DNA of 64,000 nt from Pseudomonadota bacterium. GTDB taxonomy: Bacteria > Pseudomonadota > Gammaproteobacteria > Acidithiobacillales > Acidithiobacillaceae. Positions 12,497-21,069 of this stretch are shown here, piece by piece (the first letter of the stretch is position 1; each line of letters starts with the position of its first letter). The DNA lies in assembly GCA_021821885.1 (NCBI GenBank), contig JAKARO010000010.1, positions 1-64,000 on the forward strand. The letters run 5' to 3'. The notes beneath the pieces are model-generated. The model saw only the letters and a program-made list of their open reading frames with translations. It did not search any database and had not been told where the DNA came from. A program made the translations under genes and the position numbers.

Positions 12497-12922
12497 GTGC
12501 CCAGTCAACCCAGCAAGGACCTGCAGAATTTCCCCAATCCCCACCCCCAGCGGGATTACGTCGTCCACATGGACCTGCCAGAATTTACCTGCCTCTGCCC
12601 TCTCACCGGCCAGCCGGACTTTGCCCACTTTCTGCTGGATTTTGTCCCGGACCAGCTCTGTGTCGAACTCAAGTCCCTGAAACTGTACCTCTGGAGTTTC
12701 CGCGATGAGGGGGGCTTCCACGAAGACATGACCAACCGGATAGCAGACACCGTCATCGCCCTGATCCAGCCCAGATACCTGCGTTTTCTGGCGCGCTGGT
12801 ATGTACGCGGCGGCCTTGTCACCGATGTGCTTGTGGAACACCGCCAGCCAGGCTGGGATAATGGCTCTCTCCTCGCCCAGCTCCCGCCCGTGGCCTGGAG
12901 CCGGCACCAGCCCGGATTCTGA
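12497..12922 (+). CDS. queF: NADPH-dependent 7-cyano-7-deazaguanine reductase QueF
   Basis: A 141-aa, single-domain (YkvM-type) QueF. It contains the catalytic Cys segment FTCLCPLTGQPDFA and the QueF signature ELKSLKLYLWSFRDEGGFHED. It reduces preQ0 to preQ1 in queuosine synthesis. The GTG start at 12497 is chosen because TTGAGGAG lies just upstream and the product then begins at the family's usual place. A TATAAT is present at 12457-12462 in the smc/queF spacer, but no matching -35 box is obvious. The gene is convergent with the dipeptidase gene. Confidence 0.93.
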   Translation: MPSQPSKDLQNFPNPHPQRDYVVHMDLPEFTCLCPLTGQPDFAHFLLDFVPDQLCVELKSLKLYLWSFRDEGGFHEDMTNRIADTVIALIQPRYLRFLARWYVRGGLVTDVLVEHRQPGWDNGSLLAQLPPVAWSRHQPGF

Positions 12923-12954
12923 GCGCTGCGCGTCCCCGGACGGGGCACCCCAGG

Positions 12955-13731
12955 TCAGGGCAGGTCGGCCCGTCCGTAGCGGGCTTCGGGATGGCCCGCA
13001 CGCCAGGCCCAGAGCTGGTCTCCGAGGGAAAAATGCCACCATTCGCCGGGATGCTGCCGGAAGCCGGATGCCGCCATCGCTTCCGCAAGCTTCTGCCGGT
13101 GGACGTGATAGCCGGCCTCCGGGCTTCCTGGCCGGCCCTTCCGGAAAAAATCCGGCACGGCCCGGGCGGTAAAATCGTCTACCGGTCCGCCCATCGCAAC
13201 CAGGTGTCCTTCTCCATCGACCAGGGTACAGTCCAGCGCCGCACCCGTGCTGTGGGGCGGCGGTCTGGCCGGGTCCGGATCGGCCAGGCCCCAGAACCGG
13301 TATACGGCCGGTGCCAGCGTGCGGTAGAGATCCGGCCATTCTTCCCTAAGCGCCACGGGATCCGCAACGGTCCGCAGATCCGCCAGACAGCCCAGAAGGG
13401 CGGCTTCCTGATGGAACTGCCGCCAGACCATGAAGGCCTGGACGGCGAGGGGCCGGTACGCATCAAACACCGCAATCCGCCAGCCGGGGCAGTAGCAGTG
13501 AAGGTGGGCCTGGGCGTCCTCCAGGGCCGCCACCACACCTTCCCGCAGCTGCCAGGGAGAAACCCCCCCATAGGGCGCTCCAGCCGCCAGATAGGGATGC
13601 GGGAGCAGGCGGGGAAACACCGCCGGAATTTCCTGGAGCGGCTCGCCGCATTCTGCAATGGGCAGATCGCGGTAGAGAGGGTGGATCCCTTCAGTGGACA
13701 GGGAAACGCTCCGGACGGTACGGATGGACAC
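12955..13731 (-). CDS. D-alanyl-D-alanine dipeptidase (VanX/DdpX family)
   Basis: A 258-aa zinc peptidase with the VanX hallmarks: RIAVFDAYRP, HSTGAALDCTL (SxHxxGxAxD-like zinc motif) and EWWHFSL (ExxH). Such enzymes hydrolyse D-Ala-D-Ala. No signal peptide is seen, so it is probably cytoplasmic and recycles the dipeptide rather than giving glycopeptide resistance. The start is a GTG at 13731, inside the end of the upstream dehydrogenase gene (41-bp overlap). Pairing with a D-amino-acid dehydrogenase suggests joint D-Ala catabolism (inference). Confidence 0.87.
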   Translation of the reverse strand: MSIRTVRSVSLSTEGIHPLYRDLPIAECGEPLQEIPAVFPRLLPHPYLAAGAPYGGVSPWQLREGVVAALEDAQAHLHCYCPGWRIAVFDAYRPLAVQAFMVWRQFHQEAALLGCLADLRTVADPVALREEWPDLYRTLAPAVYRFWGLADPDPARPPPHSTGAALDCTLVDGEGHLVAMGGPVDDFTARAVPDFFRKGRPGSPEAGYHVHRQKLAEAMAASGFRQHPGEWWHFSLGDQLWAWRAGHPEARYGRADLP

Positions 13732-14944
13732 CGGTAAAGGGGGATTCTCCCTCCATCAGCTGGGCCAGCAGGCGGCCGGTACCAGGGCCCAGGGTCAGCC
13801 CCTGGTGACAGTGCCCAAAAGCCAGCCACAGGCCGGAATGGGCGGCCAGAGGACCAATGACCGGCAGCATGTCCGCCGTACAGGGACGGGAGCCAAGCCA
13901 GGGAGCCGGGTCGAGGCGCGCTCCCAGCCCCGGGCAGAAACGCCGGGCCGCCGCTTCTGCCCGGTCCAGCGGAACCGGCGAGGGCGGATCATCCCGGCGT
14001 GCGAACTCCGCGCCAGTGGTCAGCCGGATTCCCTGCCGCATGGGCGCAAGCACGTAGCCACCTTCGGTGTCCAGTACCGGGCACTCCAGGGCAGGCGCCT
14101 CCGGCCGGGCATAGTGCATGTGATAGCCCCTTTTGACAAAGACCGGGGGACGGTATCCCAGGGGAGCAGTAAAATCCGCACTCCAGGGCCCGAGCGCCAG
14201 GACCACATGGGGACTCACCTCCTTTCCTGCGCTCGTACGGATCTCCCATCCCGGCTTTCCCGGAACCAGGGAGAGCAGTGTCCCGGTCTGGAAGCGGCCG
14301 CCGAGATGCAGAAAAGCGTCCAGATATTTTCGGCTGAGGGCAAGCGGATCCTGCAGGGAAAGCGGCTGGGTCCAGTGAATCGCCCCGGCCAGACCCCTGC
14401 GGAGAGCCGGCAGACGTGCGGCAAGCACGTCCGGCTCCCAGAGCCGGTATTCCACGTCAAAATGGAGTTTGCGGTAGGCGGCCTGCAGGCTTTCCCGGTG
14501 GAAACGTGGGCCTTCCCGGAACACCTGGACCCATCCGCCAGGATGGTACAGGTGCTCGGCACCTGCCACGGCGGCCAGGGAAAGATGGTCTTCCAGGCAG
14601 TGGCGGATAAGGGCCCCATAGTGCCGGGCCACAGCGTGGTACCGGCCGGCCTCCGAATTCTTCCAGTACTGGTGGAACGGCGCGATCATGGATGGCAGGG
14701 CAGACAGGCGGTAGCGGGCGCGGGGATCCCGGTTTCCGGCATACCTCAGCAGTTCCTTCCAGTCCCGGGGGAAGGGCTGGGGAAAGACCGCCTCCCGCTG
14801 GACAAGACCCGCATTCCCGCTGGACGTCTCCTCTCCGGCCCCCCGGCGGTCGAGGAGCAGCACCTGCCAGCCACGAAGCTGCAGGTGCAGGGCGGCAGAC
14901 AGGCCCACAATCCCGGCTCCCAGGACTACCGCCTCCTTTCCCAT
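13691..14944 (-). CDS. FAD-dependent D-amino-acid dehydrogenase (DadA-like)
   Basis: A 417-aa DAO-superfamily flavoprotein beginning MGKEAVVLGAGIVGLSAALHL, with the GxGxxG dinucleotide motif. ALGPWS and the C-terminal LAFGHCHQGLTLGPGTG are typical of DadA-type D-amino-acid dehydrogenases, which feed electrons to quinones. The ATG at 14944 is preferred over an upstream start at 14980 because the FAD motif then sits at residues 8-13. It overlaps the dipeptidase gene, giving a two-step route from D-Ala-D-Ala to pyruvate, ammonia and electrons (inference). Confidence 0.82.
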   Translation of the reverse strand: MGKEAVVLGAGIVGLSAALHLQLRGWQVLLLDRRGAGEETSSGNAGLVQREAVFPQPFPRDWKELLRYAGNRDPRARYRLSALPSMIAPFHQYWKNSEAGRYHAVARHYGALIRHCLEDHLSLAAVAGAEHLYHPGGWVQVFREGPRFHRESLQAAYRKLHFDVEYRLWEPDVLAARLPALRRGLAGAIHWTQPLSLQDPLALSRKYLDAFLHLGGRFQTGTLLSLVPGKPGWEIRTSAGKEVSPHVVLALGPWSADFTAPLGYRPPVFVKRGYHMHYARPEAPALECPVLDTEGGYVLAPMRQGIRLTTGAEFARRDDPPSPVPLDRAEAAARRFCPGLGARLDPAPWLGSRPCTADMLPVIGPLAAHSGLWLAFGHCHQGLTLGPGTGRLLAQLMEGESPFTGVHPYRPERFPVH

Positions 14945-15066
14945 CCCTGCCTCCACCGGTCCAGCGCAGCCCCTGTCCATTCAAGGATAGCCCCTGCTGA
15001 GGAGAAAAAACAGCCGGATCTTTCCGGAAAACCGCTGCAGAAGCGTCCCCTGGCCGGGCGTGGAAG

Positions 15067-16638
15067 TCAGACGTGGAAAGCCCCGGGGCGCTGGTCCCAG
15101 TCAAACGCCCCAAGCAGGTCGTAGGCGTTACGGTCCCGGTGGTTGAGCGGCTCCAGCGCAAACCGGGTCCCGATAAACCTCAGGATGCTCGCCGTACTGG
15201 CCAGATGGTGGTCTACCAGCCCCTGCCGGGCCCACGGAGAAACCAGAAGGGCCGGAATCCGGGTGCCAAAGCCGTAATGGTCCACCACTTTCGGAGGACG
15301 GGAATCCCAGAACCCGCCGCCCTCGTCGTAGGTTATGAAGATCGCCGTCCTTTCCCAGGCCGGGCCTTCCGCAACGGCGCGGACCAGGCGCTCGACCCAG
15401 CGCATGCCCTGGAACGGGGCGCTGTCTGCAGGATGCTCATCGTGGGCAGCGCTGGCCTTGAGGAAGGAGACACCAGGCAGGGTTCCCTGCCGGGCATCTT
15501 CCAGAAAATCGTCCGCGTCCCGGATATGGCCGGACCGCACGTACTCCTTCCAGCGGGGGTAATACTGGAACGGATTGTGGTGCGCAACGTACAGCTTGCC
15601 GGTATCCACAACCGCCGACCCGTCCCCCGGACCAAACGCCGTCTTGAGCGCCCAGGGCTTGACCCGGTTCCAGTTCTCATTGTACCAGGCCCAGTCCACG
15701 CGGGCCTGGTCCAGGCGGTCCCCAATATTGTCGTACGTCTGGGCATGCGGAGGCGGAGAAATCCGGAGCGCATCCGCCTCTCCTGCACCGGTGGGTCCCT
15801 GGACGGGGGGAAGGTCGTTCACCATCACCCGTTCACTGTCGTACGGAAGGTCAAAAAAGGCGCCACCAAACCCGGCTTTCCAGGGATCCAGGGGGGCCAC
15901 ATGCCGGTCTGCCACCCCCGGATTCACACAGGAACGGCAGGCCACCAGATACAGGGCATTGCCCGTGCTTCCCCCGCTCATGGCCTGGAAAAAATTGTCA
16001 AACAGGACATAGCGGTGGGCCAGATGATGGTAAAAGGGAAGGTCTTCCCCATTGTAGTAGCCAAGCACCGGTCCGCTCGGGCGCGCGAGGTCAAAGGCCA
16101 TTTCCTCGGGGTCTATTTTCAGGAAATCGTCACGGCTGAGGTGCTTCCGCCCTCCTCCGGCCAGCGCCACAAACCGGTCCATCCTGCCCCGGTTGATCTC
16201 CGCCATCATGCGAAAAAAACGGTGCCGGGGATCCCAGTGCACGTCACTGTCAGCCGGCAGGTAGGGTGCCATGTGAAAAGGCTGGTTGGGCAGTTCGGCC
16301 GTACTGAATCCCGGAATTTCTGCGGGCAGGGGGAGGACACTGTAGGGGATGCCAGCCGGGTTTTTCTGCAGGCCAACAAAGGCGCCGTCCAGCTGGCCAT
16401 TCCCGTCGAGAAGGTTCAGGACCTGCTGCCCGTTTCTGGGCCGGAATGTCCCGAAATAATGGTCAAAGCTCCGGTTTTCCTGAAAGATGACAACCACATG
16501 GTCAATCCGGTGCCGCAACTTCTGGAGGGAGGACATCCCCGAGGCACCAGCAATTCCGGTCAGACCGGGGGCGACAGCCGCAGAGCCGGCCATCAGCCCC
16601 AGATGTTTCAGAAACCGTCTTCGGTCAATTCCACGCAT
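15067..16638 (-). CDS. Tat-exported phosphoesterase (phospholipase C / acid phosphatase family)
   Basis: A 523-aa protein starting MRGIDRRRFLKHLGLMAG, a twin-arginine signal peptide with hydrophobic core and AGA cleavage region. The mature part begins HVVVIFQENRSFDHYFGTF, the metal-site signature of the phosphoesterase family that includes phospholipase C and AcpA, and ends with FITYDEGGGFWD and a late DHHLASTASILRFI motif. The ATG at 16638 has GGAGAG seven bases upstream. It probably releases phosphate from phosphomonoesters or phospholipids in the periplasm or outside the cell. Confidence 0.85.
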   Translation of the reverse strand: MRGIDRRRFLKHLGLMAGSAAVAPGLTGIAGASGMSSLQKLRHRIDHVVVIFQENRSFDHYFGTFRPRNGQQVLNLLDGNGQLDGAFVGLQKNPAGIPYSVLPLPAEIPGFSTAELPNQPFHMAPYLPADSDVHWDPRHRFFRMMAEINRGRMDRFVALAGGGRKHLSRDDFLKIDPEEMAFDLARPSGPVLGYYNGEDLPFYHHLAHRYVLFDNFFQAMSGGSTGNALYLVACRSCVNPGVADRHVAPLDPWKAGFGGAFFDLPYDSERVMVNDLPPVQGPTGAGEADALRISPPPHAQTYDNIGDRLDQARVDWAWYNENWNRVKPWALKTAFGPGDGSAVVDTGKLYVAHHNPFQYYPRWKEYVRSGHIRDADDFLEDARQGTLPGVSFLKASAAHDEHPADSAPFQGMRWVERLVRAVAEGPAWERTAIFITYDEGGGFWDSRPPKVVDHYGFGTRIPALLVSPWARQGLVDHHLASTASILRFIGTRFALEPLNHRDRNAYDLLGAFDWDQRPGAFHV

Positions 16639-16794
16639 GTGCCTGCTCTCCTGGCCTTGCAGTTTTTTGGGCCGGAAACTGGCCAGAGCCGGCATGGCCA
16701 CCATTCTCTGGCGCCCTCCCGTTCCCGGCTTCTGGAACCCGGCCCTGGACCACCGCCCGGGGCCGGACCGGACCAGGTACCCGGGAAAAGGGCT

Positions 16795-17541
16795 CTAGCC
16801 ACCAGATCTGGCGGATATATGGACATCCACATCAAACCGGGTGGGCTTCCGGGGCATGTTTTTGCTAAAGGGGGGATAGTCTCCCGCTTTCACTGCCGCC
16901 AGGGCCGCCCGGTTAATGGCCCCAACGCCGCTGGACCGTTCCAGGTGCGCCCAGACCAGCTGTCCGGAAGGCTGAAGCTCAAACCGGACAACGGCAGTGC
17001 CACTCGCCCCCATCAGACGGACGGATTCCGGGACACGGGTCTGGGCCTGAACCTGTGACCGCACCAGCGCGGCATAGCGCTGGACTGCGGCCTGCTGTAC
17101 CGCCGGACTGGGTGCGGGGGGTGGAGGCGGGGGCGGAGGTGCCACCACAGGCTTCGGCGCCTGCATCACCGGTGCGGAAGGGGCAGGCGTTTTGGCCAGA
17201 AGCGGCACCGGACGCGGCTGGACGTGATGGATTACCGGCCTGGGTATGGGCCTCGGTACCGGCCTGGGAAGCGGATGGTGCTGGATCACGGGCTTTGGCT
17301 TCGGCTGCGGGGGCACCGGTTTCGGTTTCGGCTTTGGTGGAGCGGGCTGCACCAGATGCACCGCAATCGGATGGGGTTTGGGCGGCTGGGGTACGGTTTT
17401 CTGGCCCAGCAGAAACGCCATCGCCCCCAGAATCCCCGCTTCGATCAGCGCACCCACCAGGAGGGATCGCCCGAAATACCCCTTTCCGGGACCGCCGGCC
17501 GCTTCTGCAAGATCACCAGGAGAGGTCGTCATGGCAGTCAT
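16795..17541 (-). CDS. tonB: Energy-transducing protein TonB
   Basis: A 248-aa protein with a single N-terminal membrane segment (SLLVGALIEAGILGAMAFLLG), a long Pro/Lys-rich periplasm-spanning stretch (PKPKPKPVPPQPKPKP ... PPPPPPPP) and a C-terminal TonB domain (YAALVRSQVQAQTRVPESVR, GTAVVRFELQPSGQLVWAHL, SSGVGAINRAALAAV). It transmits proton-motive energy from ExbBD to outer-membrane receptors. The start at 17541 lies one base after the exbD stop; an ATG at 17532 is the alternative. Confidence 0.92.
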   Translation of the reverse strand: MTAMTTSPGDLAEAAGGPGKGYFGRSLLVGALIEAGILGAMAFLLGQKTVPQPPKPHPIAVHLVQPAPPKPKPKPVPPQPKPKPVIQHHPLPRPVPRPIPRPVIHHVQPRPVPLLAKTPAPSAPVMQAPKPVVAPPPPPPPPAPSPAVQQAAVQRYAALVRSQVQAQTRVPESVRLMGASGTAVVRFELQPSGQLVWAHLERSSGVGAINRAALAAVKAGDYPPFSKNMPRKPTRFDVDVHISARSGG

Positions 17542-17542
17542 G

Positions 17543-17944
17543 TCAGCTGCCCGGTTTCGCCGCAATCCCGATGTCACTGACACCTGCCTTCTGGCAGCTG
17601 TCCATGACACGGACAAAATCCTGGAAAGGCACGGCCTTGTCCGCGGCAATGGTAATCTGCGTTTTTGCCGGATTGCCATCCTTGTGGAGCATGTCCTGGA
17701 GGGCCGGCAGGGTATAGGAATGGTGGCCGATCATCACGCTTCCATTTTTCTGGATGTTGATGGTGAAGTGGGGATGGGGCAGCTGCTTTGCCTGGCTGGA
17801 CTGCGGCAGCTGCAGATTCAGCCCCTGGTCCGGAATCATCTGCATGGTCATCATGATAAAAAATACCAGCAGAAACAGCATGATGTCGATCATCGGGATG
17901 ATCTCTACCCGCCCTTTCCGGTGTTCAAAATACCGTCTTTCCAT
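17543..17944 (-). CDS. exbD: Biopolymer transport protein ExbD
   Basis: A 133-aa protein with one N-terminal membrane segment containing the essential Asp (IIPMIDIMLFLLVFFIMM) and a periplasmic ExbD/TolR domain (ITIAADKAVPFQDFVRVMD). It forms the proton channel motor with ExbB. The ATG overlaps the exbB stop codon by one base (TAATG), so translation is coupled. ExbD rather than TolR is preferred because tonB follows directly. Confidence 0.93.
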   Translation of the reverse strand: MERRYFEHRKGRVEIIPMIDIMLFLLVFFIMMTMQMIPDQGLNLQLPQSSQAKQLPHPHFTINIQKNGSVMIGHHSYTLPALQDMLHKDGNPAKTQITIAADKAVPFQDFVRVMDSCQKAGVSDIGIAAKPGS

Positions 17945-18633
17945 TACCGGGCCCCCGCAACCGCAAACACGCCCGCCGTCTTTTCCACTGGGCTCTCCAC
18001 TCCGGCACTCAGGACGGGCTGTCCGTCGAGGCGGTTGATCAGCATGGTCTTGACCGAATCCAGCTGGAGGAGAATCTGCCTTACCTGGTTGTTGAAACCA
18101 TTGAACGTCAGCAGGCCCAGCATGGCAATGAAAAGGCCGGAGGCCGTCGCCACCAGGGCATCGGCCACTCCGCCGGTGATCTGGGCCGGAGCATGTCCCG
18201 GAGCCGACAGGACGTGAAAGGCATGGAACATCCCGATAATGGTACCAAAGAGACCCAGAAGGGGCGCCAGGGTAATAATCGTATCCAGAAGCCACAGCCG
18301 GCGGTCCAGCTGGGGCGCGAGGCGGAGCACGGATTCTTCCAGACGGCTGGCCAGCGCTTCCCCGGTCACATGGCCGGCGTGCGCGGCCGCCATGCGCAGC
18401 AGATGGGCTTCCGGAAGTTCACCCGCCTGTTCCGAAAGCCCGTTCAGCATCTCCCGGTCCAGGCGTCCGTAGCCGGCCAGTTCGTGAACAATGGCATCTC
18501 CCCGTGCGATGGTCCGGCGGAGATACCAGAACCGGTCCACCATCACGGCCAGTTCCACCAGAAGCAGAAGCGCCAGGATGTACAGGACACCATCAGAGTA
18601 ATTGGCCAGATGCACTATATATCCAATATTCAT
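17944..18633 (-). CDS. exbB: Biopolymer transport protein ExbB
   Basis: A 229-aa MotA/TolQ/ExbB-family protein. An N-terminal membrane helix (GVLYILALLLLVELAVMVDRF) is followed by a cytoplasmic loop and two further helices (LDTIITLAPLLGLFGTIIGM and ITGGVADALVATASGLFIAM). The ATG at 18633 with GGGAG upstream is chosen; the longer open frame reads into repeats and has no homology. First gene of exbB-exbD-tonB. Confidence 0.93.
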   Translation of the reverse strand: MNIGYIVHLANYSDGVLYILALLLLVELAVMVDRFWYLRRTIARGDAIVHELAGYGRLDREMLNGLSEQAGELPEAHLLRMAAAHAGHVTGEALASRLEESVLRLAPQLDRRLWLLDTIITLAPLLGLFGTIIGMFHAFHVLSAPGHAPAQITGGVADALVATASGLFIAMLGLLTFNGFNNQVRQILLQLDSVKTMLINRLDGQPVLSAGVESPVEKTAGVFAVAGAR

Positions 18634-18697
18634 AGCAGTCTCCCTGAAAGTTCGCGGAGAGGCTATCACCGGCATATGACAGTATTTCGGGCATCGG

Positions 18698-18712
18698 ATG
18701 ACATTATTATGA
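18698..18712. promoter_or_regulatory. Candidate Fur-like operator upstream of exbB
   Basis: ATGACATTATTATGA, 65-80 bp upstream of the exbB start. It differs at only two positions from ATGACATAATAATGA, the reverse strand of 1975-1989 in front of the complete TonB receptor. Shared control of receptor and energiser is inference. Confidence 0.45.
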
Positions 18713-18813
18713 CCGGCTGGACGGCACTGGTGGCGGGCACGCCGCCCGTCCTGGCAAAAAACCCGCTCCGCTTCCCTGGCACTGCCGCGGCTGGCGGTCC
18801 GTCCGGTACCGGT

Positions 18814-18855
18814 GGCCACGGCCACGGCCACGGCCACGGCCACGGCCACGGCCAC
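18814..18855. repeat. Hexanucleotide tandem repeat (GGCCAC)x7
   Basis: Seven exact copies of GGCCAC, followed by GGTCCG and one more GTGGCCAC. It lies about 180-220 bp upstream of exbB and of the divergent gene, outside any supported gene. A candidate for copy-number variation by slippage. Confidence 0.85.
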
Positions 18856-19035
18856 GGTCCGTGGCCACAGAAACCATGAAACTTTTTTTACGGTTTTATT
18901 ACAGAAAAATTATAATTTATCCCCTGATATAAATACAGGCCAGAAAGCCGGGATTCCCCTTTGCATCGGCACCGGCAAAACTATAGAGTAAATACGCAAC
19001 CATCGGTACAAACATAGATTTCAGGTGGATTTTCC

Positions 19036-19851
19036 ATGCCTTACAGGCCGAACTGCCGGAGCATTTTTATTTCCGACGTCCACCTGGGTACCCGGGGATG
19101 CCAGGCAGATTTTCTCCTCGATTTTTTCCATCACCACCAGGCGGAATACCTGTACCTTGTGGGCGACATCATCGATTTCTGGGCGCTCAGGCGCCGGTGG
19201 TACTGGCCCGGGTCACACAGTACCGTCATCCAGAAGATTCTCCGGCAGGCCCGCAACGGTGTGCAGGTGACCTACATCCAGGGCAACCACGATCCCGTTC
19301 TCGGATTTCTGCATGGCCTGCTGGAATCCGGGAGTGGCAGCCTGCCATTTGGCAGTATCGCCATTGTACCCCACTGCGTGCACACAACCGCCGATGGGCG
19401 CCGGCTCTGGGTGACCCACGGCGACCAGTTTGACGTCAGCATCCATTATGCGGGATGGCTGGCCCGCCTGGGGGACCGCGGGTACGGGATGCTGCTTGCC
19501 CTGAACCGGTGGCACCAGGCACTGAACCGCCTTATTGGCATCCGCAGCCGCTGGTCCCTGAGCGGGTTCATAAAGCACCATATCAAGCGTGCCGTCCAGT
19601 TCGTCAGCCAGTACGAGCATTTTCTGTCCCTGCTCTGCGAGCAGGGAGGGTACGATGGCGTCGTCTGCGGACACATCCACCACGCGGAAATCCGGTCCAT
19701 CGGCCGCGTCGCATACCACAATGACGGAGACTGGGTAGAAAGCTGCACCGCCCTGATAGAAGAATTTGACGGCACCCTGCGCCTTGTCCGCTGGGATTCC
19801 ATCCCTTTCACCTCCGCCGGAGACGTGGCGGGAAGAGAGGACTTCCCTTGA
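19036..19851 (+). CDS. Metallophosphoesterase, UDP-2,3-diacylglucosamine diphosphatase-like
   Basis: A 271-aa calcineurin-like phosphoesterase with the metal motifs in order: SDVHLG, VGDIIDFW, GNHD, THGDQFD and GHIHHA. The spacing and the DVHLGTRGCQ start resemble the LpxH-like family that acts on UDP-2,3-diacylglucosamine in lipid A synthesis. The next gene, a glycosyltransferase, overlaps its stop codon. This pairing suggests a role in envelope glycolipid metabolism; the precise substrate is inferred. Confidence 0.75.
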   Translation: MPYRPNCRSIFISDVHLGTRGCQADFLLDFFHHHQAEYLYLVGDIIDFWALRRRWYWPGSHSTVIQKILRQARNGVQVTYIQGNHDPVLGFLHGLLESGSGSLPFGSIAIVPHCVHTTADGRRLWVTHGDQFDVSIHYAGWLARLGDRGYGMLLALNRWHQALNRLIGIRSRWSLSGFIKHHIKRAVQFVSQYEHFLSLLCEQGGYDGVVCGHIHHAEIRSIGRVAYHNDGDWVESCTALIEEFDGTLRLVRWDSIPFTSAGDVAGREDFP

Positions 19852-20873
19852 GAACCGCCCTGGTCACCGATGCATGGTTCCCCCAGATCAACGGGGTGGT
19901 CCGCACCCTGGACCAGACCGCAAGACACCTCCAGGAAATGGGGGACGAGGTGCTCGTGGTCAGCAGCGCGGGACAGCCTGCCATCGCCTGTCCGACCTAC
20001 CCGGAAATCCCGCTTGTACTGCACCCGTACCGGCATGTGCGGCGCATGTTCCAGGAATTCCGGCCCGATACCATCCATATTGCCACGGAAGGCCCCCTGG
20101 GACTGGCCGCCAGGTTCTGGTGCAGAAGACAGGGAGCGCGGTTTACCACCTCGCTTCATACCCGTTTTCCCGAGTACGTTTCCGCACGTTACCCGATTCC
20201 GCTTTCCTGGGGATATGCGTTCCTGCGCTGGTTCCATGCCGGGGCCACAAGGACCATGGTTTCCAGCCTTTCCCTGGCCAGCGAACTGCAGCAGCGGGGC
20301 ATCCGGAATCTCGCGGTCTGGGGCCGCGGGGTGGACACGGAGCTTTTCCGGCCCATTCCCGATTCCGAACGTCTGGCCATGCTTCCGGGTCCCCGCCCGG
20401 CCTTTGTCTATTTTGGCCGGGTAGCCGTCGAAAAAAACGTGGAGGACTTCCTCCGTCTCCCCCTGCCTGGCCGCAAGCATGTCATCGGGGATGGACCGCA
20501 GGGGGCCGGGCTGCGCCGCCGCTATCCGGATGCCAACTGGCTTGGAATGATGGAAGGGATCCGGCTGTCCCGCCATCTGGCCAGCGCGGATGTCATGGTT
20601 TTCCCGAGCCGGACAGACACCCTCGGCCTGGTCGTCCTGGAAGCCAATGCCTGCGGTGTTCCGGTTGCCGCCTATCCGGTCACCGGACCGCTGGCCACCA
20701 TAGAAAATGGCCGCAATGGCGTGATGGACCGGGATCTTGGGCATGCCTCCCTGGAAGCCCTGCAGATCTCCAGGCCGGCATGCCGCGCAGCCGCCCTTGC
20801 CTGCGGCTGGGAAAAGTGCACGGAAGTGTTCCGGAGCCATCTGACACCCGCTTTCCCTTCCGCGGGCACCTGA
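19848..20873 (+). CDS. GT4-family glycosyltransferase
   Basis: A 341-aa GT-B enzyme. The N-terminal half starts TALVTDAWFPQINGVVRTL, typical of the MgtA/SQD2-like group. The C-terminal half has VYFGRVAVEKNV, the donor-binding FPSRTDTLGLVVLEANACGVPVAAY region (EX7E-type) and a following IENGRNGVM. The start is a TTG at 19848 that overlaps the upstream stop (TTGA), implying coupled translation. It probably glycosylates a lipid or phosphatidylinositol-like acceptor. Confidence 0.8.
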   Translation: MRTALVTDAWFPQINGVVRTLDQTARHLQEMGDEVLVVSSAGQPAIACPTYPEIPLVLHPYRHVRRMFQEFRPDTIHIATEGPLGLAARFWCRRQGARFTTSLHTRFPEYVSARYPIPLSWGYAFLRWFHAGATRTMVSSLSLASELQQRGIRNLAVWGRGVDTELFRPIPDSERLAMLPGPRPAFVYFGRVAVEKNVEDFLRLPLPGRKHVIGDGPQGAGLRRRYPDANWLGMMEGIRLSRHLASADVMVFPSRTDTLGLVVLEANACGVPVAAYPVTGPLATIENGRNGVMDRDLGHASLEALQISRPACRAAALACGWEKCTEVFRSHLTPAFPSAGT

Positions 20874-21069
20874 ACGCGCCGTTCCGGACGGCGGTGCAAG
20901 GTCCGGTTGATGGCCGGGCACGCCAGGGTTACCTTTCACCATGGAACATCCAGACATGCCACTTCCGGCGGGCAGGAGTCCGGGCCGGATGCCGGGATTG
21001 GGAGTCTCCGGACTGGCCGCGCGCCATTTTCCGCAATGCACCGTTTCCGCAGGCTACAGGGAGAGACCG

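Larger units (their letters stand above)
18634..19035. other. Divergent intergenic region upstream of exbB
   Basis: No gene is supported in this 402-bp spacer. It holds a Fur-like word (18698-18712), a hexanucleotide tandem repeat (18814-18855) and an A/T-rich stretch (about 18886-18935) that could carry promoters for the divergent metallophosphoesterase gene. Confidence 0.6.

Noticed and set aside
18814-18879. Gly-His repeat peptide encoded by the GGCCAC array
   Set aside because: The frame lacks a suitable start and ribosome-binding site near it, and the repeat only mimics a coding sequence.
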